From: Labilithrix sp.
Lineage (GTDB): Bacteria; Myxococcota_A; Polyangia; Polyangiales; Polyangiaceae
Direction of reading: 5' to 3'
Assembly: GCA_019637195.1 (NCBI GenBank)
Contig: JAHBWA010000035.1
Coordinates: 1-64,000, forward strand
Length of the DNA stretch: 64,000 bases
The position numbers and the translations under genes are program-made. The notes beneath the pieces were generated by a model. That model saw nothing but the letters and a program-made list of their open reading frames with translations, had not been told where the DNA came from and ran no database searches. Shown here one piece after another: positions 25,662 to 34,619 of this stretch (within the stretch, counting starts at the first letter, position 1; each line of letters begins with the position of its first letter).

Positions 25662-27683
25662 CTACCGCTTCCCCGAGTCCCGCCGCGCGAGCATCCGGTA
25701 GAGGGTGCTTCGCGCCACCCCCAATGCCCGCGCCGCCTCGCTGACGTTGCCGCCGGCGCGGGCGAGGGCGTCCTCCGCGAGGTCGCGAAGCGCGAGCTTC
25801 CGTGAGGCTGGAGGCCCGCTGCGCGCGGCGGCGCCGCGGACGATCAGCGGCTCCGGGAAGTGCTCGCGGAGGAGCTCGACGCTCGCCCCGTCGTCCGTGG
25901 TGGCCGCGGCGGTCGCGAGCGCCAGCGCGTGGGTGAGGGCGGTCTTCAGCTCGCGCACGTTGCCGGGCCACGGGTGGTCCAGCACCCACGCCTCCGCGCT
26001 CGCGCCGAGGTGAGCTCGCCGTCTCGGCGCCGCCGCGGGCGGTGACGCCGCGCGAGGCGGCGCGGCCCTCCGCCCGCCGCCGGCCCTCCGCGCGTCGCCG
26101 CTCGCGAGACGGTCCAGGAGCTGCCGCGCGAGCGCGAGGCGGTCGGTCCGCTCCGCGAGCGCCGGCAGCCGGATGTTGCCGCCGTTGATCCGGTAGAAGA
26201 GATCCTCGCGGAAGGCGCCGGAGGCGACGAGCGAGGGCAGATCGCGGCAGGTCGCGCAGAGCACCCGGACGTCGGCGTGGCGCGGCGTCGACTCGCCGAC
26301 CCGGTGGTACGAGCCGTCTTCGAGGAAGCGCAGCAGCATCGCTTGCGCCTGCGGTGACATCTCCGCGACCTCGTCGAGGAAGAGCGTCCCGCCGTGCGCC
26401 GTCGCCAGCTTGCCCTCGCTCCCGCGCGGGTGGGCGCCGGTGAACGCGCCCGCGCCGTAGCCGAAGAGCTCGGTCTCGAGCAGCCCTCCCGCGAGCGCGC
26501 CGCAGTTGAGCGCGACGAACGGCAGCGCGGCGCGCGCGCTGGCGCGATGGATCGCCTGCGCGAAGAGCTCCTTCCCCGTCCCGGTGGCGGCCAGGAGGAG
26601 GATGGGCACGTCGGACGGCGCGAGGCTGGCGGCGACGTGCTTGGCGCGAATGACGGCGGGATCCGTCGCCAGCACGTCGTCGAACGCGGAGAGCGCGGCG
26701 CTCGGCGCCTCTGCCGCGCGTGCTCCCGCCGCGGGCGTGAGCGACGCACGCGGGCGCGCCGCCGGCGAGAGGAAGCAGGCGAGGGCGAGGACGCGCCCGT
26801 CCGAGAGGACCGGCTCGAACTCGACCGCGTAGCGGCGTCGTCGCGTCTCGAACGACGCCGGGCCCGATCGCGCCGCGAGCGCGAGCTCCTCCCACGGCAT
26901 CCCGAAGACGTGCTCGACGCTGCTGGGACGCTCCGGGAGCTCGAGCTCGGTCGCCGCCGCGAGGTTGTGCGCGCGCACGGTGCCCGGGGCCTCGACGAGG
27001 AGCGCCGGCCCCGAGCATCGGTCGATCATCCGCGAGAGCAGGCGAAACGATCCGGCGTCGGCGCCGCCGTAGGCGCGCGCGCGGAGCACCTCCTCGAGCG
27101 CGAGGGCCGCGCTCCGCACGGCGACGCCGATCGCGCTCTCGTCGAGCTCGACCGGACCAGTGACGTCGAGGATCGAGACGAGGTCTCCGAACGGATCGAG
27201 GACCGGCGCGGCGTAGCAGAACAGCCCGTGGTTCACGAGCTCCCAGTGAGCCCGCCCGACCACCGCGACGGCCTGGCGCTCGACGAGCGCCGTACCGATC
27301 GCGTTCGTGCCGCGCGCCGCCTCGTCCCAGCGGGCGCCTTCGATGAGGCGCGTGCGCACGACCTCGCGGGGGAACGCGTCGCCGCCGCTGGACCGGACGA
27401 TCACGCCGTGCGCGTCCGCGACCAGCGCGAGGAGTCCGCGGCTCGCCGCTTCGCCCGAGAGGGCGTCGACGATCGTCCGCCCGTCGGCGAAGGTGTCGAG
27501 CGACGCGTCGCGACGCACGAGGAGATCGTCCGCGGCGACGCCGTCGGGCGGCGCCGCTCCCTCGGCGCGCACGCCGAGCCGCGCGGCGCGCTCCCACCGC
27601 GGGACGACGGGCGCGCGCACGGAGGGCTTGCCCCGTTGAAAGAGCTCCCAGAGTCCGTCGCGTTCTTCGGTGAGCCGCAGCAT
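25662..27683 (-). CDS. AcoR-like sigma-54-dependent activator
   Basis: 673 residues from the ATG at 27683; an in-frame GTG at 27758 would add 25 residues. Domains: a GAF sensor (GTNAIGTALVERQAVAVVGRAHWELVNHGLFCYAAPVLDPFGDL) typical of the AcoR group, a second sensor-like region, an AAA+ ATPase with AATGTGKE, the intact GAFTGA loop, GTLFLDEVAEMS and DLFYRINGGNIRLP, and a Fis-type helix-turn-helix (GNVSEAARALGVARSTLYRML). A Pro/Ala/Arg-rich insert interrupts the end of the ATPase region. It is divergent from aldehyde dehydrogenase and most likely activates it in response to an alcohol, aldehyde or acetoin-like signal. Confidence 0.9.
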   Translation of the reverse strand: MLRLTEERDGLWELFQRGKPSVRAPVVPRWERAARLGVRAEGAAPPDGVAADDLLVRRDASLDTFADGRTIVDALSGEAASRGLLALVADAHGVIVRSSGGDAFPREVVRTRLIEGARWDEAARGTNAIGTALVERQAVAVVGRAHWELVNHGLFCYAAPVLDPFGDLVSILDVTGPVELDESAIGVAVRSAALALEEVLRARAYGGADAGSFRLLSRMIDRCSGPALLVEAPGTVRAHNLAAATELELPERPSSVEHVFGMPWEELALAARSGPASFETRRRRYAVEFEPVLSDGRVLALACFLSPAARPRASLTPAAGARAAEAPSAALSAFDDVLATDPAVIRAKHVAASLAPSDVPILLLAATGTGKELFAQAIHRASARAALPFVALNCGALAGGLLETELFGYGAGAFTGAHPRGSEGKLATAHGGTLFLDEVAEMSPQAQAMLLRFLEDGSYHRVGESTPRHADVRVLCATCRDLPSLVASGAFREDLFYRINGGNIRLPALAERTDRLALARQLLDRLASGDARRAGGGRRAAPPRAASPPAAAPRRRAHLGASAEAWVLDHPWPGNVRELKTALTHALALATAAATTDDGASVELLREHFPEPLIVRGAAARSGPPASRKLALRDLAEDALARAGGNVSEAARALGVARSTLYRMLARRDSGKR

Positions 27684-27818
27684 GGGCAGGTCGCCCCACG
27701 CGGAGCGCGGGGCCGAGGCCGGCGGCGCCCCGTGGGCGAGGAGCGGCGGCCGCGTCACATCTCCAGATGAGGAGCGTAGCGACCGTCGCCGCGCGCGCCA
27801 GACGCAAACGACCGCCGC

Positions 27819-27846
27819 GTCGCGTTGGGCTGGCTCGAAACGCGAC
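27819..27846. promoter_or_regulatory. Inverted repeat, candidate activator site upstream of aldehyde dehydrogenase
   Basis: GTCGCGTT at 27819-27826 and AACGCGAC at 27839-27846 are perfect inverted 8-mers with a 12-base spacer. The site lies 141 bases before the aldehyde dehydrogenase start, the distance expected for an enhancer bound by a sigma-54 activator. I could not find a convincing -24/-12 promoter downstream of it. Confidence 0.45.
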
Positions 27847-27986
27847 AGTCGGAGACAGGCCGGACGAAGCAGGCGCGTCACGCGTCGCCGCCACGAGCGG
27901 CGTGGCCCGCTCGATCTCGTCGACGCACGGCGGCGCGCGGGCGGGATCACCGCGTGCAGAGAAGAGCGCCGAGACAGGAGACGTTC

Positions 27987-29507
27987 ATGACCTACGTACC
28001 CCCGAACCATGACGGCGCGATCGTGCGGTTCCGAGCGCGCTACGAGAACTTCATCGGCGGCGACTGGGCGAAGCCCGCGAAAGGACAGTACTTCGAGGAC
28101 ATCACCCCGGTGACCGGCCGCGCGTTCTGCGAGGTCGCACGCGGCTCGAGCGCGGACATCGAGGCGGCGCTCGACGCGGCGCACGGCGCCAAGGCGGCGT
28201 GGGGCAAGGCCTCGGCGGGCGATCGCGCGAACGTGCTCTGGAAGATCGCCGATCGCATCGAGCAGAACCTCGAGAAGCTCGCCGTCGCCGAGTCGTGGGA
28301 GAACGGCAAGCCCGTCCGCGAGACGCTCGCGGCCGACCTGCCGCTCGTGGTCGATCACTTCCGCTACTTCGCCGGCTGCATCCGCGCGCAGGAGGGCGGC
28401 GTCTCCGAGCTCGACGCCGACACGGTGGCGTACCACTTCCACGAGCCGCTCGGCGTCGTCGGGCAGATCATCCCGTGGAACTTCCCGCTGCTCATGGCCG
28501 CGTGGAAGCTCGCGCCGGCCCTCGCGGCCGGCAACTGCGTCGTCATGAAGCCCGCGGAGCAGACGCCCGCGAGCTTGATGCTCCTGATGGACCTCGTCGG
28601 CGATCTCCTGCCGCCCGGCGTCGTCAACGTCGTCAACGGCTTCGGCGTCGAGGCCGGCAAGCCGCTCGCGTCGAACAAGCGCATCGCGAAGATCGCGTTC
28701 ACCGGCGAGACGACCACCGGCCGCCTCATCATGCAGTACGCGTCCGAGAACCTCATCCCGGTGACGCTGGAGCTCGGCGGCAAGTCGCCGAACGTCTTCT
28801 TCGAGGACATCTTCGCGAAGGACGACGACTTCGCGGACAAGGCCCTCGAGGGCTTCGCGATGTTCGCGCTGAACCAGGGCGAGGTCTGCACCTGCCCGTC
28901 GCGCGCGCTCGTGCAGGAGTCCATCCTCGGCCAGTTCATCGAGCGCGCCGTCGCGCGCGCCAAGCGGCACGTCCCGGGCAACCCGCTCGATCCGAAGACC
29001 ACGGTGGGCGCGCAGGCCTCGAACGATCAGCTCGAGAAGATCCTCGCGTACATCGACATCGGCAAGAAGGAGGGCGCCAAGGTGCTCACCGGCGGCGCGC
29101 GCGCCGAGCTCCCGGGAGACCTGTCGAAGGGCTACTACGTCCAGCCGACGATCTTCCAGGGCACGAACCAGATGCGGGTCTTCCAGGAGGAGATCTTCGG
29201 GCCGGTCGTCAGCCTCGCGTCGTTCCGCGACCTCGACCACGCGATCAAGATCGCGAACGAGACGCTCTACGGTCTCGGCGCCGGCGTCTGGACGCGCGAC
29301 GGCAACACCGCGTACCGCGCGGGCCGCGCCATCGAGGCGGGGCGTGTGTGGACGAACTGCTACCACCTCTACCCGGCGCACGCGGCCTTCGGAGGCTACA
29401 AGCAGTCGGGCATCGGGCGCGAGAACCACAGGATGATGCTGGCCCACTACCAGCAGACCAAGAACCTGCTCGTCAGCTACAGCCCGAAGGCGATGGGCTT
29501 CTTCTGA
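27987..29507 (+). CDS. NAD(P)-dependent aldehyde dehydrogenase (AldB/ExaC type)
   Basis: 506 residues from ATG 27987, with AGGAG upstream. It oxidises an aldehyde to the acid. Family landmarks: the Rossmann segment VVGQIIPWNFPLLMAAWKLAPALAAGNCVVMKPAEQTP, the FTGETTTG nucleotide loop, the general base in VTLELGGKSPN, the catalytic cysteine in QGEVCTCPSR, EEIFGPVV, and GGYKQSGIGRE. Together with the AcoR-like regulator on one side and DUF779 on the other, this matches the known aldehyde dehydrogenase / DUF779 clusters used for acetaldehyde or similar small aldehydes. Cytoplasmic; full length. Confidence 0.95.
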   Translation: MTYVPPNHDGAIVRFRARYENFIGGDWAKPAKGQYFEDITPVTGRAFCEVARGSSADIEAALDAAHGAKAAWGKASAGDRANVLWKIADRIEQNLEKLAVAESWENGKPVRETLAADLPLVVDHFRYFAGCIRAQEGGVSELDADTVAYHFHEPLGVVGQIIPWNFPLLMAAWKLAPALAAGNCVVMKPAEQTPASLMLLMDLVGDLLPPGVVNVVNGFGVEAGKPLASNKRIAKIAFTGETTTGRLIMQYASENLIPVTLELGGKSPNVFFEDIFAKDDDFADKALEGFAMFALNQGEVCTCPSRALVQESILGQFIERAVARAKRHVPGNPLDPKTTVGAQASNDQLEKILAYIDIGKKEGAKVLTGGARAELPGDLSKGYYVQPTIFQGTNQMRVFQEEIFGPVVSLASFRDLDHAIKIANETLYGLGAGVWTRDGNTAYRAGRAIEAGRVWTNCYHLYPAHAAFGGYKQSGIGRENHRMMLAHYQQTKNLLVSYSPKAMGFF

Positions 29508-29541
29508 GCGGTCCCTTCGACACGGGACGAGGAGATCCACC

Positions 29542-29907
29542 ATGCCCGCCACGCGCGTGAGCTCCACCGATGCCGCCGACGAGCTGATCCGGGAGCTCCT
29601 TGCCGAGCACGGCGAGCTCGTCGTCCACCAGTCCGGCGGCTGCTGCGACGGGAGCGCCCCGATGTGCTTCCCGCGCGGCGACTTCCGGATCGGGGGAGGA
29701 GACGTCCTGCTCGGCGAGGTCGCCGGCGTGCCGTTTTACATGGGCGGCGCGCAGTTCGCGTTCTGGAAGCACACGCACCTCACGCTCGACGTCGTGCCCG
29801 GTCGAGGGAGCGGCTTCTCCCTCGAGGCGCCGCGAGGGGTGCGCTTCCTCATCCGCTCGCGCGTGCTGACGACCGAGGAGCTCCGCGAGCTCGGCGAGCC
29901 GGTCTGA
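29542..29907 (+). CDS. DUF779 family protein
   Basis: 121 residues. The diagnostic sequences are HQSGGCCDGSAPMCFPRGDF and FYMGGAQFAFWKHTHLTLDVVPGRGSGFSLEAPRG, characteristic of DUF779. The CC plus C set and histidines suggest a metal or thiol site. Members are almost always next to aldehyde dehydrogenases, as here (34 bases after it, with GGAG before the ATG). Its biochemical role is not known to me; involvement with aldehyde oxidation is from gene neighbourhood. Confidence 0.88.
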   Translation: MPATRVSSTDAADELIRELLAEHGELVVHQSGGCCDGSAPMCFPRGDFRIGGGDVLLGEVAGVPFYMGGAQFAFWKHTHLTLDVVPGRGSGFSLEAPRGVRFLIRSRVLTTEELRELGEPV

Positions 29908-30105
29908 GGCCGGCGTCCCAAGGCGGAGCGTGGATCCCGCCGCCCGCGCCGGAGCTCGAGGCCCGCTCGCCGCGCGCAGCTCCGGCGAAGCTGGCGGAAA
30001 CTAATTCGATTGGGATAGTCTCGCCACGCCCGCTGGTCTCGGCCGGAGCGCGGATCGAACCGCAAACTGCGCAAGTCCGCGAACCCTCTGGTACCTTAGG
30101 GGACG

Positions 30106-31362
30106 ATGTCCGATCGCGACGACCTGCTGCGCGTCGACGGCACCGGGACAGTGCACCCGGTCGGTCGCGCTGCGAGTCAGCTCCTGCGGCCGCGGGCAGG
30201 CGAGTGGCGCCTCATCCCGAGCCCGCGCGAGCTGATCATCGCGCGCAGCATGAGCGGCGGCGACGCCGTCTTGAAGCTCGCAGGGGAGATCCGCACGCCG
30301 GGCGCTCTGTCGGACATCGTGTCGCTCGCCGCGCAGTCGCAGTGGACCGGCGAGCTCATTTTGCTCGCGGAGGTCGGGACGCGCTCGTTCTACTTCGAGC
30401 ACGGCACCATCATCCACGCGTCGACGACGGTCGCGGAGGAGCGCCTCGGCGAGACGCTCTACCGCTTCGGCGTGATCACGCGCGAGCAGCTCGACAAGAT
30501 CATCACCGTCAGCACCGAGACGAAGAAGCGCCTCGGCGAGACCGCGATCGACCTCGGGATCGTCCCCGCCGACCGGCTCTACGCGATGATGGCGCGCCAG
30601 GTGGAGGAGGTCTTCTACGCCGCCGTCCACGTGAGCGAGGGCTCGTTTTACTTCTTCGATCGGTACGAAGAGAAGAACATCATCCGGCGGCACAATTTGA
30701 ACGCGGGCGGCCTGCTGATCGAGGCCGCGCGCCGCATGGACGAGATGCGGTTCTTCCGCGAGAAGATCCCGAACGACGGGTTCATCCCCGTGCCGGTCCC
30801 GGGGAAGAAGCCGCCGGACGACCTCGTCGACATGTTCTCGAAGATCGACGGCACCCGGAGCATCGCCGATCTCGGCCGAGCGCTCGGTCAGCTCGAGTTC
30901 GAGGTGACGCGGGGCGCGTTCCAGCTCGTCTCGAGCGGGTGCGTGTTCGTCGTCGCGCCACGACCGCGCGGGCCCGAGGCGATCGTCGAGACCTTCAACC
31001 CCGCGCTCGCGGCGATCCACGAGCGATGCGACGTCGCGGGGAAGGGGGCCGACCTTCGCGACGGGCTCTCGCGCTTCGCGACGGGCGGCGGCATCTACGA
31101 TCCGCTGTTCATGGGAGCGGGGCCGCTCCAGGACGGGACCCTCAAGCCGAACCGCATCGCGAACAACATTGCTGCGCTCGCCGGTGAGGAACCAGACGCT
31201 TGGTTGGTTGGGCTCATGAATGACTACGTCGGATTTGCGCTCTTCCAAGCAGAGTCGCTCTTGCCACGGGACCAACAATCGAGCCTCATGGCGCACGTGA
31301 TGGAAATACTCAAACCGGTCAGGCCCCTCCTCGAGGCGCCGTTCTCCAGAGGCGCGGCGTGA
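30106..31362 (+). CDS. DUF4388 domain protein
   Basis: 418 residues. Residues 55-115 (AGEIRTPGALSDIVSLAAQSQWTGELIL ... SFYFEHGTIIHASTT) are a DUF4388/PATAN-like domain. Residues 118-175 resemble the MshEN / type II secretion GspE N-terminal helical module (RLGETLYRFGVITREQLDKII ... RLGETAIDLGIVPADRLYAMM). FYFFDRYEEKNII is a second DUF4388-like element. Such proteins in delta-proteobacterial lineages link to signalling, motility or secretion. No signal or membrane segment. The next gene's GTG overlaps its stop, so both are translated together. Confidence 0.75.
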   Translation: MSDRDDLLRVDGTGTVHPVGRAASQLLRPRAGEWRLIPSPRELIIARSMSGGDAVLKLAGEIRTPGALSDIVSLAAQSQWTGELILLAEVGTRSFYFEHGTIIHASTTVAEERLGETLYRFGVITREQLDKIITVSTETKKRLGETAIDLGIVPADRLYAMMARQVEEVFYAAVHVSEGSFYFFDRYEEKNIIRRHNLNAGGLLIEAARRMDEMRFFREKIPNDGFIPVPVPGKKPPDDLVDMFSKIDGTRSIADLGRALGQLEFEVTRGAFQLVSSGCVFVVAPRPRGPEAIVETFNPALAAIHERCDVAGKGADLRDGLSRFATGGGIYDPLFMGAGPLQDGTLKPNRIANNIAALAGEEPDAWLVGLMNDYVGFALFQAESLLPRDQQSSLMAHVMEILKPVRPLLEAPFSRGAA

Positions 31363-32033
31363 ATCCCGGGGGGGAGGATACGCCGCCGTCGCGACCGCCT
31401 GCGCTTCGCAAGCGGAAGAAGCTGCGGAAGGAAGAAATCGTCGCGGAGGCGACGCGCCTGTTCGCCGAGCGCGGCTACGAGGGCACGAGCATGGGCGACC
31501 TCGCGGAGCGCGTCGGCCTCCGGAAGGCGTCCTTGTTTCACCACTTCGAGTCGAAGGACGCGTTGTACGCGACCGTGCTCTCGCAGCTCATCGAGAGCGT
31601 TCAGGGCGCGATCGCGAGCGCGGCCAGCTCGGAGGGAACGTTCGTCGATCGCCTCGACGGGCTGACCGACGCGATCACCGCGACGCTGGGCGCGCAGCCG
31701 CACGCCGCGCGCCTGTTCATCCGCGAGGCGATGGACTGGGGGCCGGTGATGCGCGATCAGCTCGCGGACACCGTGCAGGTCGTGCTCGCCGCGTCGGTCG
31801 AGTTCGCGCGGGCGGGGCAGAGAGAGGGGGTCTTCGACCCCGACCTCGATCCCGAGCACATCATCATCAGCCTGATAGGCGTCTACTTCATACCGTTCGT
31901 GATCGATCGGACGATCGAGGGCTTCGCGAGGAGGTCGCCCTTCGATGCGCCCTTCATCGACGATCGACGGCGCGCGGTCCGCGAGCAGATCCGGCACCTC
32001 GTGCTGGCGAAGCAGCGGCCCGTCACGACCTGA
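31359..32033 (+). CDS. TetR/AcrR-family transcriptional regulator
   Basis: 224 residues from a GTG overlapping the previous stop (GTGA). The DNA-binding domain is clear: KEEIVAEATRLFAERGYEGTSMGDLAERVGLRKASLFHHFESKDALY at residues 28-75. The rest is the helical ligand domain. The first 25 residues are Pro/Lys-rich. Translational coupling to the DUF4388 protein suggests a joint function, for example the regulator acting on that operon. Ligand unknown. Confidence 0.9.
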   Translation: MNPGGEDTPPSRPPALRKRKKLRKEEIVAEATRLFAERGYEGTSMGDLAERVGLRKASLFHHFESKDALYATVLSQLIESVQGAIASAASSEGTFVDRLDGLTDAITATLGAQPHAARLFIREAMDWGPVMRDQLADTVQVVLAASVEFARAGQREGVFDPDLDPEHIIISLIGVYFIPFVIDRTIEGFARRSPFDAPFIDDRRRAVREQIRHLVLAKQRPVTT

Positions 32034-32132
32034 GGTCGCGCGGTTCGCGCGCTCGTGGAGGCCCTGCGCGCGGACGTCGCCGCGCGGCGGCGCCGCGATC
32101 GCGCGAGGTCGCGGGCGCTCCGTGACGCGGCG

Positions 32133-32897
32133 TCAGCCGAAGGCGCCGTGCCGGCCCTTGCCGGCGGCGAACGCGGCGGCGCCGCTCGTGGCCTCCCCGG
32201 TCGCGAGGGACTCGAGGCCGATCGCGAACTCGTTCGCGATCGCGTCCTCGAGCGATAGGCCGGTCGACGCGTAGGCGCTCTTGCGGTCGCCGCGCATCGT
32301 CGCCTGCGGGAACCGCGCGATCTCGGCGGCGAGCGCCTCGGCCGCGCTGCGCGCTTCGCCTGCCGGGACGACACGGTTCGCGAGGCCGATCGCCAGCGCC
32401 TCCTGGGCGCCGACCGGACGGCCCGTGAGGATGAGGTCGAGCGCGCGCGACAGGCCGATGAGGCGCGGTAGTCGAGCGGTGCCTCCGTCGATCAAGGGGA
32501 CGCCGAAGCGGCGGCAGAACACGCCGAACACAGCGGTCTCGTCGGCCACGCGCAGGTCACAGAGCAGCGCGAGCTCGAGGCCGCCGGCGACGGCGTGCCC
32601 GGAGACGGCGGCGACGACGGGCTTCGAGAGGAGCATTCGCGTGGGGCCGAGCGGCGCGTCGCCGTCCGCGGCGAGGCGGTTGCCTTCGCCGCGCGCGAAG
32701 GCGCGGAGATCGGCGCCGGCCGAGAAGGTCCCGCCCTCGCCGAAGAGGACGGCGACGCGGGCGTCCGCGTCGGCCTCGAACGCGCGGAACGCGGCCGACA
32801 GCGCGTCGGCGGTGGCGCGATCGACGGCGTTCTTCGCGTCCGGTCGCGCGAGGATGATGGTGGAGACGGGACCGTTCGTTTCGACGCGCACGCTCAT
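32133..32897 (-). CDS. Enoyl-CoA hydratase/isomerase family protein
   Basis: 254 residues from ATG 32897 (MSVRVETNGPVSTIILARPDAKNAVD). Crotonase fold: the oxyanion-hole segments GGTFSAGADLRAFARGEGN and VVAAVSGHAVAGGLELALLCDLRVAD are intact, and FGVPLIDGGTARLPRLIGLSRALDLILTGRPV follows. The position of the usual catalytic Glu in IPDGG-type sequences carries LIDGGT, so hydratase activity is uncertain and isomerase or other acyl-CoA chemistry is possible. Likely fatty-acid or amino-acid degradation. Stands apart from rlmB by 110 bases. Confidence 0.88.
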   Translation of the reverse strand: MSVRVETNGPVSTIILARPDAKNAVDRATADALSAAFRAFEADADARVAVLFGEGGTFSAGADLRAFARGEGNRLAADGDAPLGPTRMLLSKPVVAAVSGHAVAGGLELALLCDLRVADETAVFGVFCRRFGVPLIDGGTARLPRLIGLSRALDLILTGRPVGAQEALAIGLANRVVPAGEARSAAEALAAEIARFPQATMRGDRKSAYASTGLSLEDAIANEFAIGLESLATGEATSGAAAFAAGKGRHGAFG

Positions 32898-33007
32898 GAC
32901 GCACGAGGATACATCGCGCCGCCGCCGCCGCTCGCGGCCGCGGGAGGCAGCTCCGGCGTGAGCGTCGAGGCGCGCGCCGGCCAGCGGCGGGCGCCCGAGC
33001 GCTCCGG

Positions 33008-33736
33008 TCAGCCGCGCGGGCGGCGGCGGAGCAGCTCGTAGAGCGCGATACCGCCCGCGACCGACGCGTTGAGCGAGTCGAGCACGCCGCTCATCGGCAG
33101 GCGCGCGAGCTCCGTGCAGGCGCGCTTGACCGGCTTGCGGAGCCCCTTGCCCTCGGCGCCGATGACGAGGACGACGGCGCCGTCTGCGGTCACGTCGCGG
33201 ATGTCCTTGTCGGCGTTGGCGTCGAGGCCGACCACCGTGGCCCCCGCCTCGTGCAGCCGCTCGAGCGCGACCGTGAGGTTGCCGACCCGGCAGAGCCGCG
33301 CGTGCTCCACCGCGCCGGCCGACGCTCGGAAGGTCGCCGGCGAGAGCGGCGCCGCGTGGTGCTCGGGCCACACGATCGCGGTCGCGCCGAGCGCCACGGC
33401 CGAGCGGATGACCGCGCCGAAGTTCTGTGGGTCCTCGATCTCGTCGAGCGCGACGACGACCGCGTCGCCGGCGAGGTCCTTCGCGAGCTCGTCGAGCCCC
33501 ACGATCGCGAGGTCGGGCGCGTAGGCGATGGCTCCCTGGTGACGCGCGCCCTTCGACGCGCGGTCGAGCTCGCCGCGCGCGACGCGCGTGACCGGCGCGC
33601 CTCGATCGGCCGCGAAGCGGGCGACGGCCTCGATCTGCGCGCCGCCGCGCTCCTCGACGAGGACGCGCTCGAGGCGGTCGCCGTGCACGCGGATGGCCTC
33701 ACGCACGGGCTGGAGGCCGGTGACGAGGCGGCTCAC
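33008..33736 (-). CDS. rlmB: SpoU-family rRNA 2'-O-methyltransferase (RlmB type)
   Basis: 242 residues. The N-terminal substrate domain begins VTGLQPVREAIRVHGDRLERVLV. The SPOUT methyltransferase motifs are all present: DEIEDPQNFGAVIRSA (motif 1), LVIGAEGKGL (motif 2) and LPMSGVLDSLNASVAGGIALYE (motif 3, with the knot). It methylates a ribose in 23S rRNA (G2251 in the RlmB group) using SAM. The start codon overlaps the stop of pyrF (ATGA-type), indicating translational coupling. Confidence 0.9.
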   Translation of the reverse strand: MSRLVTGLQPVREAIRVHGDRLERVLVEERGGAQIEAVARFAADRGAPVTRVARGELDRASKGARHQGAIAYAPDLAIVGLDELAKDLAGDAVVVALDEIEDPQNFGAVIRSAVALGATAIVWPEHHAAPLSPATFRASAGAVEHARLCRVGNLTVALERLHEAGATVVGLDANADKDIRDVTADGAVVLVIGAEGKGLRKPVKRACTELARLPMSGVLDSLNASVAGGIALYELLRRRPRG

Positions 33737-34512
33737 GCGGCGCCTCGCGCTGCCCGCGCCGCGGCGGCCTCGTCACCGATCGCCTGGGCGGCCGCGAGTC
33801 GATCGGAGGCGTCGCGGATGGGGCGACCCACGACGAGCCAGTCGGCGCCGTCGGCGATCGCCTTCGCCGGAGTCGCGGTTCGCTTCTGGTCGCCCTGGTC
33901 CGCCGCGGCGGGGCGTACGCCCGGCGTGACGAGCACGGCGTCGGGGCCGAGCACCTCGCGGAGCGACGCGACCTCCGCCGGCGAGCAGACGAACCAGCGC
34001 ACGCCCTCCTCGTAGGCGAGGCGCGCGAGGCTCTCGGCGGCGAGGCTCGTGTGCGGGCGATCGCTCGGCGCGGGACGGCGGCCGTCCGGCGGGTTGAACG
34101 CGGGGAGCCGGCGCGTGACGGTGATGCCGACGTCGTCGAGATCGACGTCGTCGAGCGACGTCAGGATCGTGACCGCGCAGATCGCGAGACCGCCGCCCTC
34201 CTTCTCGGCGCGCTGGACCGCCCTCTGCAGCATCGCGCGTCCGCCGCTCGCGTGCACGGTCACGACGCGCGCGCCGAGGTTGGACGCCTGCGCGACCGCG
34301 CGCTCGACGGTCTCGGGGATGTCGTGGAGCTTGAGGTCGAGGAACACCGGCAGCCCGGCCGCCCGCCCGACGTCGAGGACCGCGGGGCCCGCGTGGATGA
34401 ACAGCTCGAGCCCGACCTTGAGCATGCCGACCGCGGGGGCGACCTCGGCCGCCGCCGCGCGAGCTTCGTCGACCCCCGCGAAGTCGAGCGCGAACACGAT
34501 AGGAGAAGCCAT
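33733..34512 (-). CDS. pyrF: Orotidine 5'-phosphate decarboxylase
   Basis: 259 residues. It converts OMP to UMP, the last step of de novo pyrimidine synthesis. The signature FLDLKLHDIPETVERAV carries the catalytic Asp-Lys pair, LKVGLELFIHAGP the phosphate and substrate contacts, VVTVHASGGRAML and LVTPGVRPAAADQGDQKRTATPAKAIADGADWLVVGRPI the C-terminal phosphate-gripping loop. Complete TIM barrel of normal length. First gene of a two-gene unit with rlmB. Confidence 0.96.
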   Translation of the reverse strand: MASPIVFALDFAGVDEARAAAAEVAPAVGMLKVGLELFIHAGPAVLDVGRAAGLPVFLDLKLHDIPETVERAVAQASNLGARVVTVHASGGRAMLQRAVQRAEKEGGGLAICAVTILTSLDDVDLDDVGITVTRRLPAFNPPDGRRPAPSDRPHTSLAAESLARLAYEEGVRWFVCSPAEVASLREVLGPDAVLVTPGVRPAAADQGDQKRTATPAKAIADGADWLVVGRPIRDASDRLAAAQAIGDEAAAARAARGAA

Positions 34513-34619
34513 CGAGGGCGCAGCCTAGTACCGCGCGCGCGAAGTTCGCATCGCTTTCCGCGTGCGGGGCGTCCGCAACGCGTACCGTGCGCCGCGGAGC
34601 CCGCGCGCGTGAAGCGGCG

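Noticed and set aside
27760..27986. Sigma-54 promoter before aldehyde dehydrogenase
   Set aside because: Expected from the activator type, but I found no sequence with GG and GC at the right spacing.
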